A stretch of DNA of 62,000 nucleotides from Cristatella mucedo (taxonomy: Eukaryota > Bryozoa > Phylactolaemata > Cristatellidae), in contig WPIO01000012.1 in NCBI GenBank assembly GCA_009760855.2, forward strand, positions 862,501 to 924,500, in the 5' to 3' direction. This document shows positions 23,583 through 39,799 of this stretch, piece by piece. The position numbers and the translations under genes are program-made. Position 1 is the first letter of the stretch; each line of letters begins with the position of its first letter. The notes under the pieces are model-generated. The model had not been told where the DNA came from, searched no databases, and saw only the letters and a list, made by a program, of their open reading frames with translations.

Positions 23583-24263
23583 TACATCATATTTAGGTGA
23601 TGATAAGGAGTGATAGTCTAGCTGAGTCTCATCAAAATACAGTGCACCTGACTAAGGAAACGGCTGACGTCCCGAACTGGTGGTGACGCGAGTTCCAGTT
23701 TTCTCGATCTACATTTATACGACAAGAAAAATCAAGGTTGCTCGTTTTACTTGATTGCATAAATGCTCGTTGTTCCCGTGGGTTTCACCACACTCCGAAA
23801 AGCCGTTAAGACTAATCGGATGTGTCGCGGAATGTGAGAGCAGATATCGGGCGAAACCACTGTTATGTTACTGTGTCTCCGGCTGCAGCAGCGCTAGTGG
23901 AATCTCACGGAGACACGAAGACACGAGCGGGCGAACGTGAGCGGTGAACGAGACTCCAATCTTTATTCCCCCAGCGTATACATATTATACATATTTATTA
24001 TGTTAGTTGTGAATGGTGGCAACAGATCGTGGAAGACAATGAGAAAAATGTCCAGATGTCTTCTTTGATTGGGATATGAACTTCAGGATGAGATCACTGG
24101 TGGCCTCCTTGCATGTAGACATCGAGTTGCTGCATGAAATAGAGGGACATGATTCCAGGGGATCTTGTCTTTCTTGTTTACAAAGAAGATAGAGAAGCGA
24201 TCACCTAGATGCATGCCTGTCGATGGACAGTCAGTCCTGATATTGTGTATGCTTTTTCAAGCA
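23583..24263. other. Intergenic stretch without recognised features
   Basis: I see no gene or repeat that I can support. The AT-rich patch at about 23980-24005 gives no clear class. Confidence 0.35.
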
Positions 24264-25020
24264 GTTGCCACATCACACCAATACTCGACGACCTGCACTG
24301 GTTCCCAGTCAAGCAACGCATAGACTTAAAGGTTGCCACTAACTTTTAGGTCTCTTAATTATTTGGCTCCAGCCTACCTATCACATCTACTCCCCACCAG
24401 ACCAAGTATAGTACCGCGTGCATTTCGGAATCTAATCGTTTACCTATACCTCGTACGAACCTCAAATCCTAAGGAGACCGTACCTTTTAGCTCGTTCGTA
24501 TGCTCCCAAAGCCTGGAACTCATTTCCGACTTTCGTCACATCCCCTGACTTGACCACATTAAAAAAAAAGCTAAAACGCACCACGACATCTACTCTCCAA
24601 TTGCCGACTATGGCACATCTTTTTCAGCGGTCCTGAACTGCTACTTCTATGCCACTCACTACCTCAACTGCTCTTCTAACTCTGCTATGCTTCCCACTTT
24701 CTCTTTGTTGCGTGAGACGAAGTCTGTTGGCTACCGAATGCGTACCGAAAGCCGCTTAGGCTGTGAGTGGGCTATACAAAACTCTCCTGCGTAACGCCCA
24801 CATGGTCTTTATGACTTTGTGGAGTTACTGACGGAGATACATTACATTAAGTTATGGCAGCATTTAGTGGTTCCATAAGATTCGTCCTTTGTGTGCTTGT
24901 GTGTGCTGTCACTGTGCATGTTGCCATTAACAATATTTGTTTCCTTTGCATCAAATGTGAATTGCCTGGAAAGAGAACTCTTGTTAGGGTGCTATAACAA
25001 AAGTTATTACTATTATTTGC
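24264..25020 (+). mobile_element. LINE A fragment interrupted by LINE B
   Basis: C-terminal LINE A coding sequence ([28 protein letters not shown]) runs to about 24582. LINE B occupies 24583-24845, then LINE A resumes with GGCAGCATTTAGTGG and its 3' untranslated region, ending in TTATTACTATTATTT. The LINE A insertion is therefore the older one. Confidence 0.82.
24583..24845 (+). mobile_element. LINE B 3' end nested in LINE A
   Basis: This begins with the LINE B motif for [19 protein letters not shown], continues through [13 protein letters not shown], and ends GGAGTTACTGACGGAGATAC with an ACATT-repeat tail. Confidence 0.82.
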
Positions 25021-25326
25021 TACTAGATGTGAAAAGCATGTACAATTAACTTACTTGGCTTGTATTTTCGGCAAGAGTTTCGATCTTCGAGGGATTTTGG
25101 TAGCACAATCATAACAAAGCTACATAATAGTTTTGGGATGTGCCAAGTACCGCCCTCTTAAAAAATGTGCATGTTAATGACTTCATCCGGAACGAATTCC
25201 TGAATGCTCATGGTTTGGAACATTCGGTTTTGCGAATGGGCCTCAAGAGTAAGTCAGACATGGTTCGAGACTATGCAAGCAATCCATTTTACAGTTAGAG
25301 AGGAAAACTAGTGTTCTATGTCTTGT

Positions 25327-27239
<1,913 letters not shown>

Positions 27240-28060
27240 AATAATAATACATTTGTATAACACACCCAGAGAACCGAATCTCTTTCTAGGCACTTTTGAG
27301 ATGTAAAAAAGCATGACCAAATGACTAGTGGTAACATTCGCAGTCATCAAGCATGATATTGTTAAATGTCTCATACACAGGGATAACATGTAGATATGGT
27401 TAGTAGCAGCAGGCACAGTGTCAGCACACATAAGCACACAAAGAACGAATCGCAAGAACCCACTTAAGGCTGCAATAAGCAGTTGTGTTTGAAGCTTCTT
27501 TTTAATTGTCGTCATGTAAAGGGATGTTGTGACATCAGTAGGAAGTGAGTTCCAGGCTTTTGGGAGCATATGAAATAGACACGGTCTCCAAAGGTTCTGA
27601 GGTTCGTACAAGGTATAGCTAAATGATTTGAGTGAGAAGAGCAGGTTGTACAATGCTTGGCCTGACGGGGGAGTAGTTCTGATTGACTAAAGCCAGAGAA
27701 TGAAGAGACCTAAAAGAAAATGGCAGAACCTTGAAGTCGATAGGCTGCTTCATTGGGAGCAAGTGCAGCTCGGCAAGAAGTGGTTTGATGTGGCAGCTTC
27801 GACGCTCACGACAGACAAGCCTAGCTGCTTAGTTTTGCACCAACTGCAAGCACCTGATTGCACAGGCAGGTAGACCAACGAGCAGTGAGTTGCAGAAGTC
27901 GGGACGGGATGTTACAAATGCGCGGAACAATGTGGATGTAGTATCCCTGTCCAAGAAGCCCGAATGGGTCGGACAATCATACCATGCCAGAGCCTCTCTG
28001 GCCATACCAAATACTCTTCTAACACTCTTGCACAATCTTTCAATCGATGCGTCAAAAGCT
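27240..28060 (-). mobile_element. LINE A fragment, minus strand
   Basis: The tail is at 27240 and the 3' untranslated region follows. Coding sequence runs up to about 28060 with the motifs [20 protein letters not shown] and [16 protein letters not shown], broken by stops and frameshifts. It lies just beyond the 3' end of FAM98, in the same orientation as that gene. Confidence 0.82.
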
Positions 28061-28555
28061 ACAGTTAGGTCGAGTATGACTATGGCAGTGACATAAATGC
28101 TATCATTGTTAGGAGAGCAGTTGCAGTAGATTGATAGCTGCTGAATCCAGGCTAGAATTTTCCTGATAAGCTACCCTTGAAAATGAGTTCTATGAGGTAT
28201 GAAGCAATGAGAATGCTGGGCCATTTGAAAAGTTTTGGAATGATCCTTTTATCGAGTCAACCATTCCAATTTTTTCTATAGACAGAAGTAATGTTGGTAT
28301 AGGGTCTGCAGGGAATGAAGGCAATATCTAAGTTTTTGATAGAACCAACAAATATATTTGACAGAAAATCAACCAACTAGAAGGTAAGTAATAAGTTCAA
28401 TGCTGACTTAAATATACAATTGACCAAATACGGAATAGGTCACAAAAAGGTCTCCAAAACAGCTGTTTACCAAAGTTATGTAATTGCAAGAAATAGAGTA
28501 CACTAGTATCTAGTCCTGTTCAATGAACAAAAATAATGCACCAAGTGGTAGGGGA

Positions 28556-31500
28556 TCACCAACGCCGGTCGCCACCTCTTCCACGGCCACTCCATGAACC
28601 TTGAACTCGTCCACCACGCCCACCACCTTAAATAAATAAATGCTGCATAATTTGTCAAAGCAAAGCAACAAGAACAGGAGTATGTTCAAGACAAAGAAAG
28701 AACACCGTAGGTCATAATAGAATACTTATTATGCCTGTGTAGTGCATGGCCTCTATAAGGTATTTTCTCTTTATTTAAAGTGCATGTCTATTTCTGGTCT
28801 TTATGAGGACAGATACATGGGCTGACAACAATGTCTGTCTTTGTCACGATGCTTTCTACGCACACGAAGAAAAACAAATAAGGACGAATGTGCCAGCCAA
28901 ATGGTGCATGCATGAGCTCGGCAAGGAAAAGCCATTTCAAAGTAGTTGGTGAGCCATGCCAGTCTGCAACTGCTAATCTTCATGATCTCTTACATACCTT
29001 TGTGGCAATAAAACTATATATATGTCACAGATAATTTGCAACGACACCCTAGTGCAGTTTTGACTTGACACAATGCAACGACACTGATACGCTTGCATCG
29101 GTTGTCTTAGTTATAAGATACTGCACAAATTTACTCGGATGCTGGTAGAAAACCAGCATTCAGCTGATTCTGGAAATTGACTATTCAGGTCCCTCAACAG
29201 GTGAGAGAAGAATGCAAGCACACGTTTGGCCGGCTCATCCATCTTTTGCAGTCTTTCCCCGAACGAAACAGATCCATTGACCAGCAGCAGTAACTTTGCT
29301 GGTTGCTTAGGTCGATCCAGATCACGAGTTTGATTCCTTCGGTATGAAAAATTTATTGCCGGTATAAGCCGATATGGTTTTTCTACTGTCATAGAGTTGA
29401 GCTTGGTGCATGAGCAACTCTTTCGTGAGCAAACACGGTGCAAGAAGATACTCAAATGTGATGGCACAGGCGGTGAGATTCCGTCATGCAGCATGCATTC
29501 TCTATTACCTGCTGTAAGTACGGTGATTGCCGGGAAGGCTCTTCTGCCACTATCAGGTACCCCTCACTAATAGGTCCACGATTACTCCCTGCTGCCAGCA
29601 ATGCAGTGAGTGCGGTTTCATCATGTTTCTAGCCACAGATAGAGGACCAAAATGGACGATCTAAGAATCCCCATGACCAACAGAATTATTTGCTCACAGC
29701 AACCCAGCCAACTGCAATACTAGGATAGTGGTGTCATACAACAGTTCAAACCCACAAACCATCACGGAGGATTATTACTACGATACGTCACTTATGTGAT
29801 GAACTCCAGCCGTGTTTCATACTCATGTATCGCTACCTAGCAAATCAACTTGCACAATCGCTTGCTAAAACTGGTGATGGACATGCCCACCTATCTCTAA
29901 TCGGCTATTTCAAAACTAAGAATTTCCACTGCATATTTGGCAGGGGTAAGGTGCTGCACTTCACGACCCAGGCTGAGGGTTCGAGTACTGCTGAAGGGAC
30001 TTCTTTATTGCCTGCTTCAAGCATGTTATTTAAATGCTGCTGCTATTTAAATGAGAATTAAACCAGTCAAACTTTCCATTGATGTATTTTAGTTGGAGTT
30101 GCTAGCATCGACACAGAAGACCGTCTTCAAAGAATCGACTAGAGGTGAGTATGAAGATGTGTCTTACAGGTCCGAGTAATCAACTGCTGACCGTACAGCT
30201 TGGCAGCGGTTCGCGCACACTGATTGAGTTATCACCCTCACTGTAATTGATATATAACACATGCAAGAACCATTCTAAAGAACTTAATTATCTACAGATG
30301 ATGAACCTAAGATCTCCCCTTTTTACACATCGGCAGCACCCACGTGTAAACAAAATATAATTCATTTACAAGTGCTCAAAGAGTGACCGTGCAGAACCAA
30401 GATAAATTAAACCTGACACAGCGCCAGCAGTAACCTTTTAGAGCAAACCTAACCATAATTAAAACTGGCAACAGGCAGTGACAGAATACATGTATAAATC
30501 TCCACCAGTAACTGCAAAAACCCATAAAGATCAAGTGGGTTTTATGCTGAAGAGTTTCCTAAAGAGCATTCAAAGCCCAGGCAGCTTTTGGAGCACACAC
30601 GGTAACCAACAGACTTCATATTCATCAAGAGGAAGTGGGAAGCATAGCTGAGTCAGGAGGACAGCTAATGTGGTAAGCATAAAAGTAGCAGCACACGACG
30701 GCTGGAAGCGACCAGCCACAGCCGACAGCAGTGCACAAGATGTTTCTCGTGAATTGTGGAAGTTCCTCAGGCTAGGACCCCAGCACCATTGTAGCCAACG
30801 ATTTGCCTGTGAGGAAAGCAGCCGAAGCAGAGCTAAAGGCCTCGATAGGTTCCACTGCACAGAGTGACGGCATAGGCAGCAGCAGATGGCCGGCCAATGG
30901 CCGACACAGACGTGGCAGTACACGGCAGCTGCTTGCTCTGCTTCGAGATCAACATTTTTCACACACATTTATCGGCCACACCGTGTGCAAGCAAAATGCA
31001 CGACAACAAAAAAAGGTCGAACAAGAGACCTCGCCACGGGCTCACCTTGCCGCTGCTCCTGAGGAGCTGCCTGACGCTTCTTGAACGTTGGCATCTCGGG
31101 TGCTGGAGGCGCATACTCGTTGGTTCGTCCACCACGGTCTGGCACCTGCAGCACACGTGTTCTGGGACTTACCGATGCGAGCCGGCAGAGCAGAGCCTCC
31201 ACGATTACGATTACCGCACGAGAAGCCAACCGACATTTGCTGCAGCCAGTCACCAGAGCTAGATCAGCCTACGTCGTGAATTCCACCAACGTGCTCTCTC
31301 ACCCAACTCGAAACACCAAAAAGCCACGCGGCTTAACAAATCAAAACCTGCAAAGTGCACGCGACGACATTCGCACTTGGATGGCCACCAGCTTCCTGAA
31401 GCTCGACGACGATAAGACCAATCCAACAATTCAAGGGCCACCTCTTAAGTTCTAAAAAAAGACCTCAATCTCAAGATTGATTCATCTAGCCTCTTATCAT

Positions 31501-34500
31501 GCGAAGTCTGCCAGTAACCTGGCCGAGCTGTTCCTAAACGACTTGTCATTGGATGAACACATTGCCACCACGGTCGTCAGCCCACTTTGAGCAGAGGACC
31601 ATTGTCAAAATCAGGGCCTGCTCAGACAAGAAAATGACAGCCAAAGTAGTTCACGCATTTGTAAATTTGCATCTGCATTTCTGCAACTACCTTTATTCAG
31701 GACTCTCGGGTTGTGCTCTTAATCGCCCGAAAAGAGCACATAACTCGGCAGCTCGTTTGGTTTGTCCTCAAAGGCATAGCTGCCAAACAAGACGGCGTAG
31801 CTGCCACAGAACACCACTTTTGTCTATGCTTCACTGGCTGCCCAACAAGCATCGAATCGACTTCCAAGTTCCAGCCTGTGGGATACAGGTTGCTTCACTC
31901 ACTTGCACCAACCAAAACCACCCACCCAACCTCTTTGCTGCTCCAGTGCACTCTCGAATCACCAGCTCTTCAGCTTCAAGTAGTCTCTCTGTTCCTTGCA
32001 CTAAATTGAAATCTTTTGGTGACCGGGCCATCAGCTCGTATTCACAGAAAGTCTGTAGCTCGCTTTCAGCTATGGTCACTACCTGCAATGACCATGTAGC
32101 ACTAAAGTCTCAGCTGAAGATGCATCTATTGCAGTCAGATTTCTATTCACGGTAATGTCACTGCCCTAGCTCTGCTAGATCTGTCAGCTGCCTTACACAC
32201 CATTGACCACGATGTTCTACTTGAACGGTTGAGAATAACAATTAATCTGGCAGACGAGGCACTGGTGTGGTTTAAACCGTACTTGTCTGATCGTGCTCAA
32301 TCCATGTCGTGTGGGGGCCAGGTCTCACACACGAGACGGGTCACCTGTGGAGTCCCTCAAGGGTCTGTTTTCGGTCCCTTGCTGTTCTCCATTTATTCTC
32401 AACCTCTGGGAAAAGTGATTAAGGCCCATGGAATAGGATATCACTTTTATGCTCACGATACTCAGCTGTATTTGTCATTCAAACTGTCGGAATCTGCTGC
32501 AGCAACTGATAAACTGAATGCTTGCTTGCCGACATTCGATTCTGGATGTCGGAAAACTTCTTGAAATAAAATGATGATAAAACCGAACTGCTGCTCATAA
32601 GACACCCAAAGCGTGTGGCTGGATTAAAAGGCTTTGCTCTTCGAACAGGTGATGCTGTTGTGCGACCATCACCACGTGCTCAAAATTTAGGTGTCATTTT
32701 CGACATTGCCTAAATTTTTAAGAGCTTCATTCAGAAGACTGCTTCTACAGCTAGCCATTACATCCGATCTCTATCCAAGATTAAGAGCTGTCTCTTACAG
32801 TGGCTTGCACAAAATTTAACTAGCTCCTTAGTTCTGTCTCGGCTTGATTTTTGTAATTCCCTTTTGGCTGGGCTACGGAAAAAATCAACTAGACCACTGC
32901 AGATGGCTATGAATATGGCTGCAAGGCTAGTCTTCAAGTCCCAGAGGTTTGAGCACGTGTCTCCTTTGCTAAAACAGCTAGGATGGCTGCCGGTTGATCA
33001 ATGGATACAGAGCAAAGTTCTTACTCTGACCCACAAGGCCGGCCACGGCTTGGCTCCTTCGTACCTAGCTGAACTGCTGCATCAGTTTCAGCCTATTTGT
33101 GCCCTCAGGTCCTGTATGGACAATAAATTAGCTGTTCCATTCCTCTGCTTAAAGGCAGTTGGCGACAGAAGCTTTAGCTCTGCAGGTCCTAGACTGTCGA
33201 ACTCGCTTCCACGATCGTTACGCAACAACTACTCTCCTTCTGCTGACTATGGTTCATCCTTTCCAGTGGTCCTGAGCTGCTACTTCCATGCTAGTCACTA
33301 CCTCAACTGCTCTCGTGACTCTGCTTTGCTTCCCACTTTATCTTTGCTGTTGTGTGAGATGAAGTCTGTTTGCTACCGAATGCGTACTGAAAGTCGCTTT
33401 AGCTGTGAGTGCACTATACACAAATCTCCTGTGTAACACCCACATAGTCTATATGGCTTTGTGGAGTTACAGATAGAGATACATTACATTACAATACAGT
33501 GCATGTCACTTGGTTATTGATTCTCTTGCAGCAAGTTGTAAAACATATGGGTAGATATTAAGTTCTCTTAGGGTATTATACGAATGACTTATTATTATTA
33601 TATCATTATTACATCAAGACTCATGTTACAAGTTCTTTCATAATCAGAAAACATAGCTGGGTGGTTTCTTGATCTAACTACAGCATGGATTTTTTTAAGT
33701 CTAAATCAAGTCTGGCATACATAATGATGCTGTCGTAGTGTAAATATAATTCATTTGTATAGTGCCCAAAGAGAACCTAATCTCTATTCAGGCGCTTCAC
33801 ATATACCATGGGGCTCGAGCCCACGACTTTTTCCAGGCCTTGGTCGGGCAAGTGCCTTAACCACTGGGCCAAACCAGAGCATCATTTACGCAAGCTGCCA
33901 GCCTAACAGGAAAGAGCATCACTTTCAAGGGTAAATTCACAGTAACCATTTCAGGACTCAAAATCATAGCTGAGCGTACTGCACTTAAGTAATTTTTCTA
34001 ACTAAATAAGCCACAGTAGTAGGAGGCAACTCCAGTGCGATTTTTAATCATTTCCCGATGGGCAGCTAGAATGGAAAGCTATCATAGGCATAATTTAAGA
34101 GCATTTCTTACCGGTAGTGGCTACGAGACTCAAGCAATACATACTCTGAAATACTATATAAAGTCGACAATCGTATATCCCTCCAGAGCATATAAATGGT
34201 TTTTAAATGTGTTCAGATCAGTGATCCTGGTATCATACTTCGACGGACATTTGACATAGTTTACGTATTGCTTCATAACAATTTATATGCAACAAATAGT
34301 CACAGTTCAAGCTGCTGTTCAACAGCCATGCACCAACACTCATCCATTTCCAGAACTAATGCCTTCTGAAGGCTGTCGTCTAAGAAAGCATTTTTCTTCG
34401 AATGCTGCATTACATATGCTCCCTTATACAAAATGATGAATTGCCGATTCACAAGCCCTCACAGCTCCTTGCCACTCAGCCAACGGTCGGAGGAAGTGGT

Positions 34501-37500
34501 CGCCCTAGCCCAGTGCAGACGATTTAATTTATACTTTTTAGGCAGCCAACATTTATGCTTCCTGCTCCAGAGCCTATATCCTAAGTAACCCCTTTAAAAT
34601 GGTTTATTTGCCTAGCTAATACTTTGCCGTCAGTAAGAGGCTTAAGCAACACTGTCTGCGGGAGCATATCTGTTCTTCGAAGCTTAGATAATGTGGCCCG
34701 ATCGCCCACTAGCTTATAAACCAAGGGAGATCACACTGAATCTCGTTTCCAGTAATCCCAATATTTTAAATTGCTTCTCATTGTAGTAGTCTACGTCTGC
34801 TCTGTAGCAAAATAAAAAAACACTAGGTGATTTAACAGCCTCTTTTGCATAGCGACAGAAAAGCCTTTATGGCTATCACCACTGCTAGCAGTGGGCAATA
34901 AAGGATCGCCGATCGAAGGATTTGAACCCACAACCTCTGGATCAAGGTCGTGAAAAGCAACCGCCTGCCTATAGTGTGCATCACGGCTCACCAAATAACG
35001 ACAAATGTTTCTGCAAAGGGTACATTTCCAGTCGTTCTCAGTGCAATCTAGCCCAAGGCAGATCAGCTAAACTCATATATCGAAACCTCACAGCTTGCTA
35101 ATAAGTTCCAGTCCGGCTTTAGAGCTAATCACTCCAGAGTGATTAGCTCTAAAGCCGGACTGTTGCTTAGAGTATACAACGACCTACTTAGGAATGCAGA
35201 CATGGGTAGAGTGTCTCTACTTGTTTTGCTCGATCTTTCGGCAGCTTTTGACACCATCGATCACAAAGTTCTTCTAGAGCGCCTCTCATCTCGCCTGGGC
35301 ATTACTAGCACTGCATTGCAATGGTTCAGGTCCTATCTCAGTGGGAGACTCCAGAGTATTGATGTGAATGGACAAAGATCATCCGAGGAACCTCTGAAAT
35401 ATTGGGTACCTCAGGTCTCCGTGCTTGATCCTATTCTTTTCACGGTTTATACTCTTTCTCTACGCGATGCATTGGCCAAGCACAATCTAGGCTTTCACTT
35501 CTATGCGGATGACACTCAGTTGTACCTTTGCTTTGATCCCTCACAGCCTTCGAGCACCTCAAATTCTCTAAACTCACTTGCTGCATGCATTGATGACATC
35601 CGCACATGGATGGCAGCAAATTTTCTAAAACTAAACGATGACAAAACTAACGTACTAGTTATGGGCAAACCCAGTGTGATTCAGAAATTGGAATGGCTGA
35701 CGCTCAAAATTGGCTCTGCCAGCATATCTCCTGTCGAATCAGCTCGAAATCTAGGTGTCATATTCCAAAGCGACCTCTCGTTAGACGACCATATCAGCTC
35801 CACAGTCAAATCCGCCTATTTTCAGCTTCATAATATTGCTAAAATTCGGGCTTGTTTAGATAAGGATACCACGTCCAAGTTGGTCCATGCATTCGTGACA
35901 TCTCGTCTCGACTTCTGCAACTCACTGCTTACTGGCCTACCAGCATGTGCGATCAGGCGATTGCAGCTGGTGCAAAACTCCGCAGCTAGGCTTGTCTGTC
36001 GTGAGCGTCGCAGTTGCCACATTACTCCACTTCTCGCCGACCTGCACTGGCTACCAGTCAAGCAACGGATTGACTTCAAGGTTTTGTCACTCACTTTTTG
36101 GTCTCTTCATTCTATGGCTCCAACCTATCTCTCAGATCTACTCCCCCACCAGACCAATCATCGAACCACCTGCTTTTCGGAATCCAACAGTCTACCAATA
36201 CCTCGTACGAACCTCAAATCCTTTGGAGACCGTGCATTTAGGTCGTATGCTCCCAAAGCCTGGAACTCCCTCCCGACCTGCGTCAGAACATCCCCTGACC
36301 TGATCACATTTAAAAGGAACTTAAAAAACACACATATTTAGGACAGCATTTAGTGGGTCTCTGTGATTCGTTCTTCATGTGCTTATGCGTGCTGACACTG
36401 TGCATGCTGCCACTAACCACATTTGCATGCTGACCCTGTGCATGTCACCCCTAACCTACCATTTAATTGCATTTCCCTTTGCAGCAAATGTAAAGCCCCT
36501 AGAAAGAGATTAAGTTCTCTGAGGGCGCTTTATCAAGTGCATTAATAATAATATTATTATTATTATTAACCAGAATCCACTCTGCACCAGTGAAAAAAAA
36601 TCCCGTCAGCCGTCCACCCGGGCTATCTCAATGCCCCTACCTGCTAGGTCAGGAGCCTTGTCAACTCTCATAAAGTAATTCACCTGGCCATCAACTGTTC
36701 ATCAAGCCAGTTCGAAGAAGTAGCCATACCAAAGAATAAATATAATTCATTTGCATAACACCCTAAGAGAACTTAAATCTCTATTCAGGTGCTTCCTGTA
36801 TGTCACGCGGCTCGAGCCCACGACCTTGGTCATAATACGTTCACACTGAGGTCGGTCTTAAAGGCGAGCACCTTAACCAATGGGCCAAAACAGCGGTAGT
36901 GACTGGCAAACCTCCCAGAGAATCACAAGCACTCACATCGCTAAGCCACATGCTCAGAAATCATGAAGAACCTTGCATACGGTTATAACCTGCAGTCTCC
37001 TCCACGATTTTTCTTTTCGTGAAATTTGGCGGAGATCCCCATTGCTCTGTCCTTCACGCAGCTCGTGGTAGCTTCTCAACAACCTCCAATTAGTTGGAAA
37101 GCAATTTCACTCAAGCTAGCTATTTGAGAAATATCACTGCACAGACAAAAAGTGCTTTCACATTCAAGACTGCCATTACTTTTAGTGTGACACCATAACT
37201 TTGGTAAGGGGTAATTTTCAAACAAATGTTGCTACTTCAAAACCACATTTTCAAGTATGATTTTCTTTTGCTTGCCAACATGCAGAAGAACTACTTAGTT
37301 AATAAGGATTGGTACAACAAACTCGGACTACTTCGTCTGAGCCAGTTCCAGCTGGAGATGCTTTATTCATAGGAATTTCCAGTTATCCGGTATTTGCTTA
37401 AACTCCTGATGATACCAGTCTATACCTGTAAAAAAACCACGAGGAAACTTCCAAATTTGCTTTGGAGGGTTGGTCTGAGTGTTTGCTAACCTAGTTGGTG

Positions 37501-38796
37501 ACCCAGCACCCACTAACGGCAATCTTTCAGCTCTTTCCTAATGCTGCAAAATATTTGAAGAGAAAATGAAAAAGTATTCAAAACCAAGTATAAGTTCGTT
37601 TGACAATAAAATTATGAAAAGCTGTTTTGAATGCACAATTCAACGTTCAATTTCAACTATGAGAGTACATGTAGCTACACATGACAATAGGTCAACTATA
37701 TCCACCTGTTTTTTTTATTACCAAAATGACACTCATCATAGCTGCACCGTCGTAGTACTACAAACACTACATATGGCAAACATAAGTGTGATGGAGACTT
37801 GTGTTTACAGCAGACTCACTAACATACTCTGACTTGCAATAAAACATTGTTTATGGAACGGCATGTTATCAAAATGATACCATACAACAAGATTTGTATC
37901 ACACAGTAATAAATATTACCGTCAAATGACATATATCGTCAATAACTATTCTTGAAAAGTGGCAAAAACAGCCTCCCTCTTGCAAGTGCCCTGAGGCTAC
38001 TTTTGGCCTTTGAAATAGTAGCAGTTTCTGGAATATTATTCTCGGTGATGCACCGTCACTTCATTGAACATGCCAAGGGGGTTCCTTGGACATGTCAAGG
38101 GTTGTAATTCAGAGAAACACGTATCGACAGTTAGCCAAAGCACTCAAGTAACTGTCAAGTTTTGATAAGGTACCACAGCTCTCAAGTGCTGCCACCGACC
38201 GGACTTATGATTCGATTAAAAGAAATCGACGACCAGACTAAACAATATTGCCCAAATAAGTTTGTTCTACTGAGAAAGATGGGGCTAAGCTCCTCTCCCA
38301 CATATCCACGTGGAAAATCCTACATTCCTTCCTAGCTCAGCACAACAGCAAAGACAAGTAACCAAACGTCTCACTTACAGCACCGATGAGAACCTTGTTG
38401 ACGGCACACTCTGTTCTCTTGCGTGACTCGCCACTGCTCGTCTTCTCTATGCGCATCAAGTCTTCCCTAGCGGCAAGCACGTGGGCAATCGAGACAGTTG
38501 TCTGAGGGGTGAGCTGTTGCCTCAATGGAGGGTACACGTTTGTGATCTCGCTAGACTTGGCCTACAATGTACGATAGCAAGCCACGTCAGATCGGACACA
38601 GCAGGAACACTAAGGAGGGGGTCTTGACAACATTTCCTCAATTATCCTGTTTCGGACTGAACCGATAATTCCTTCCAAACCAATAGAGGAATCGTTCATA
38701 TGCTGCCGCAGAGATGCCAACTAGCGTGACATTATGTGCGCCAGCACGTTGGGAAAATCAAATGACCAAGAATACCTTCAGCTAAAAGAATGACCT

Positions 38797-38852
<56 letters not shown>

Positions 38853-39346
38853 ATTAGCAGAGGCACGCATATATACCAAGGAAGCAACTACATGCACACA
38901 CCTTTGCCTTGACACTCCACATGAATGACTGTATGGTTACGTCAAGACGTTTCAGTAGCATTTCCCTCCGGATGCCAAAGTCGGCTTGAAACTGGTTGTT
39001 GATAGCGCACACCTGCTCCCATTGGCTATCCGACAGAAGGCCGTAGAGAAGAGGTTTGCTCAGCTGCTCTAGCGGCAACCTGGTGATGAGTTCCTTCAGC
39101 TGCAGCGGGCGAGATGCAAGTGCACAGCAAGCCAAGCGATGCGGTGGCTGCAGGGCTCCGATCGCTGTGGGCTCATTACAGAATGGCAGATTCACAACGA
39201 GCCACGACGCACGCAAACACTCTTCAGTCCACTCTGCCTCATCCCTCTCCTACACCACACTGGCTTTTAACATAGTGGCCTGTCGACCATATTTCACAGG
39301 CAATCATTACTTTGCAACTGTTTGTCCACCTCCAACTACCTTTTAG

Positions 39347-39429
<83 letters not shown>

Positions 39430-39653
39430 AAGGGTACACAATGTGCCTGTGGATCCCAGGGTCACCGGAGAGAAACGTTCTTTGTGGTTAAGGTAGCTTT
39501 GTGTTATTGTAGTGCCCCCTCTCTCTCTCTTTCTCTCTTTATCTTTGCAATCATTGATTTCTGCTCTTTCTCTAATAGCTGGTTTATTAAAATATTAGAA
39601 AATGAGATGGTAAATTTGCCGGGAGGGCCTCATCTTCTAATATTTAATCAAGT

Positions 39654-39693
<40 letters not shown>

Positions 39694-39696
39694 ACT

Positions 39697-39786
<90 letters not shown>

Positions 39787-39799
39787 ACTGTAACATAGT

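Larger units (their letters stand above)
28627..31045. other. FAM98 intron 8
   Basis: The last FAM98 intron holds a degenerate LINE B fragment at 30545-30890, SINE1-like pieces at about 29510-29560 and 29940-30062, and a SINE2 tail-like patch at about 30352-30395. The remainder shows nothing that I recognise. Its 3' splice site follows a TTTATTTATTTAAG stretch on the minus strand. Confidence 0.5.

Noticed and set aside
23880-24010. Possible LTR end
   Set aside because: No matching second repeat, primer-binding site or target duplication was found in the window.
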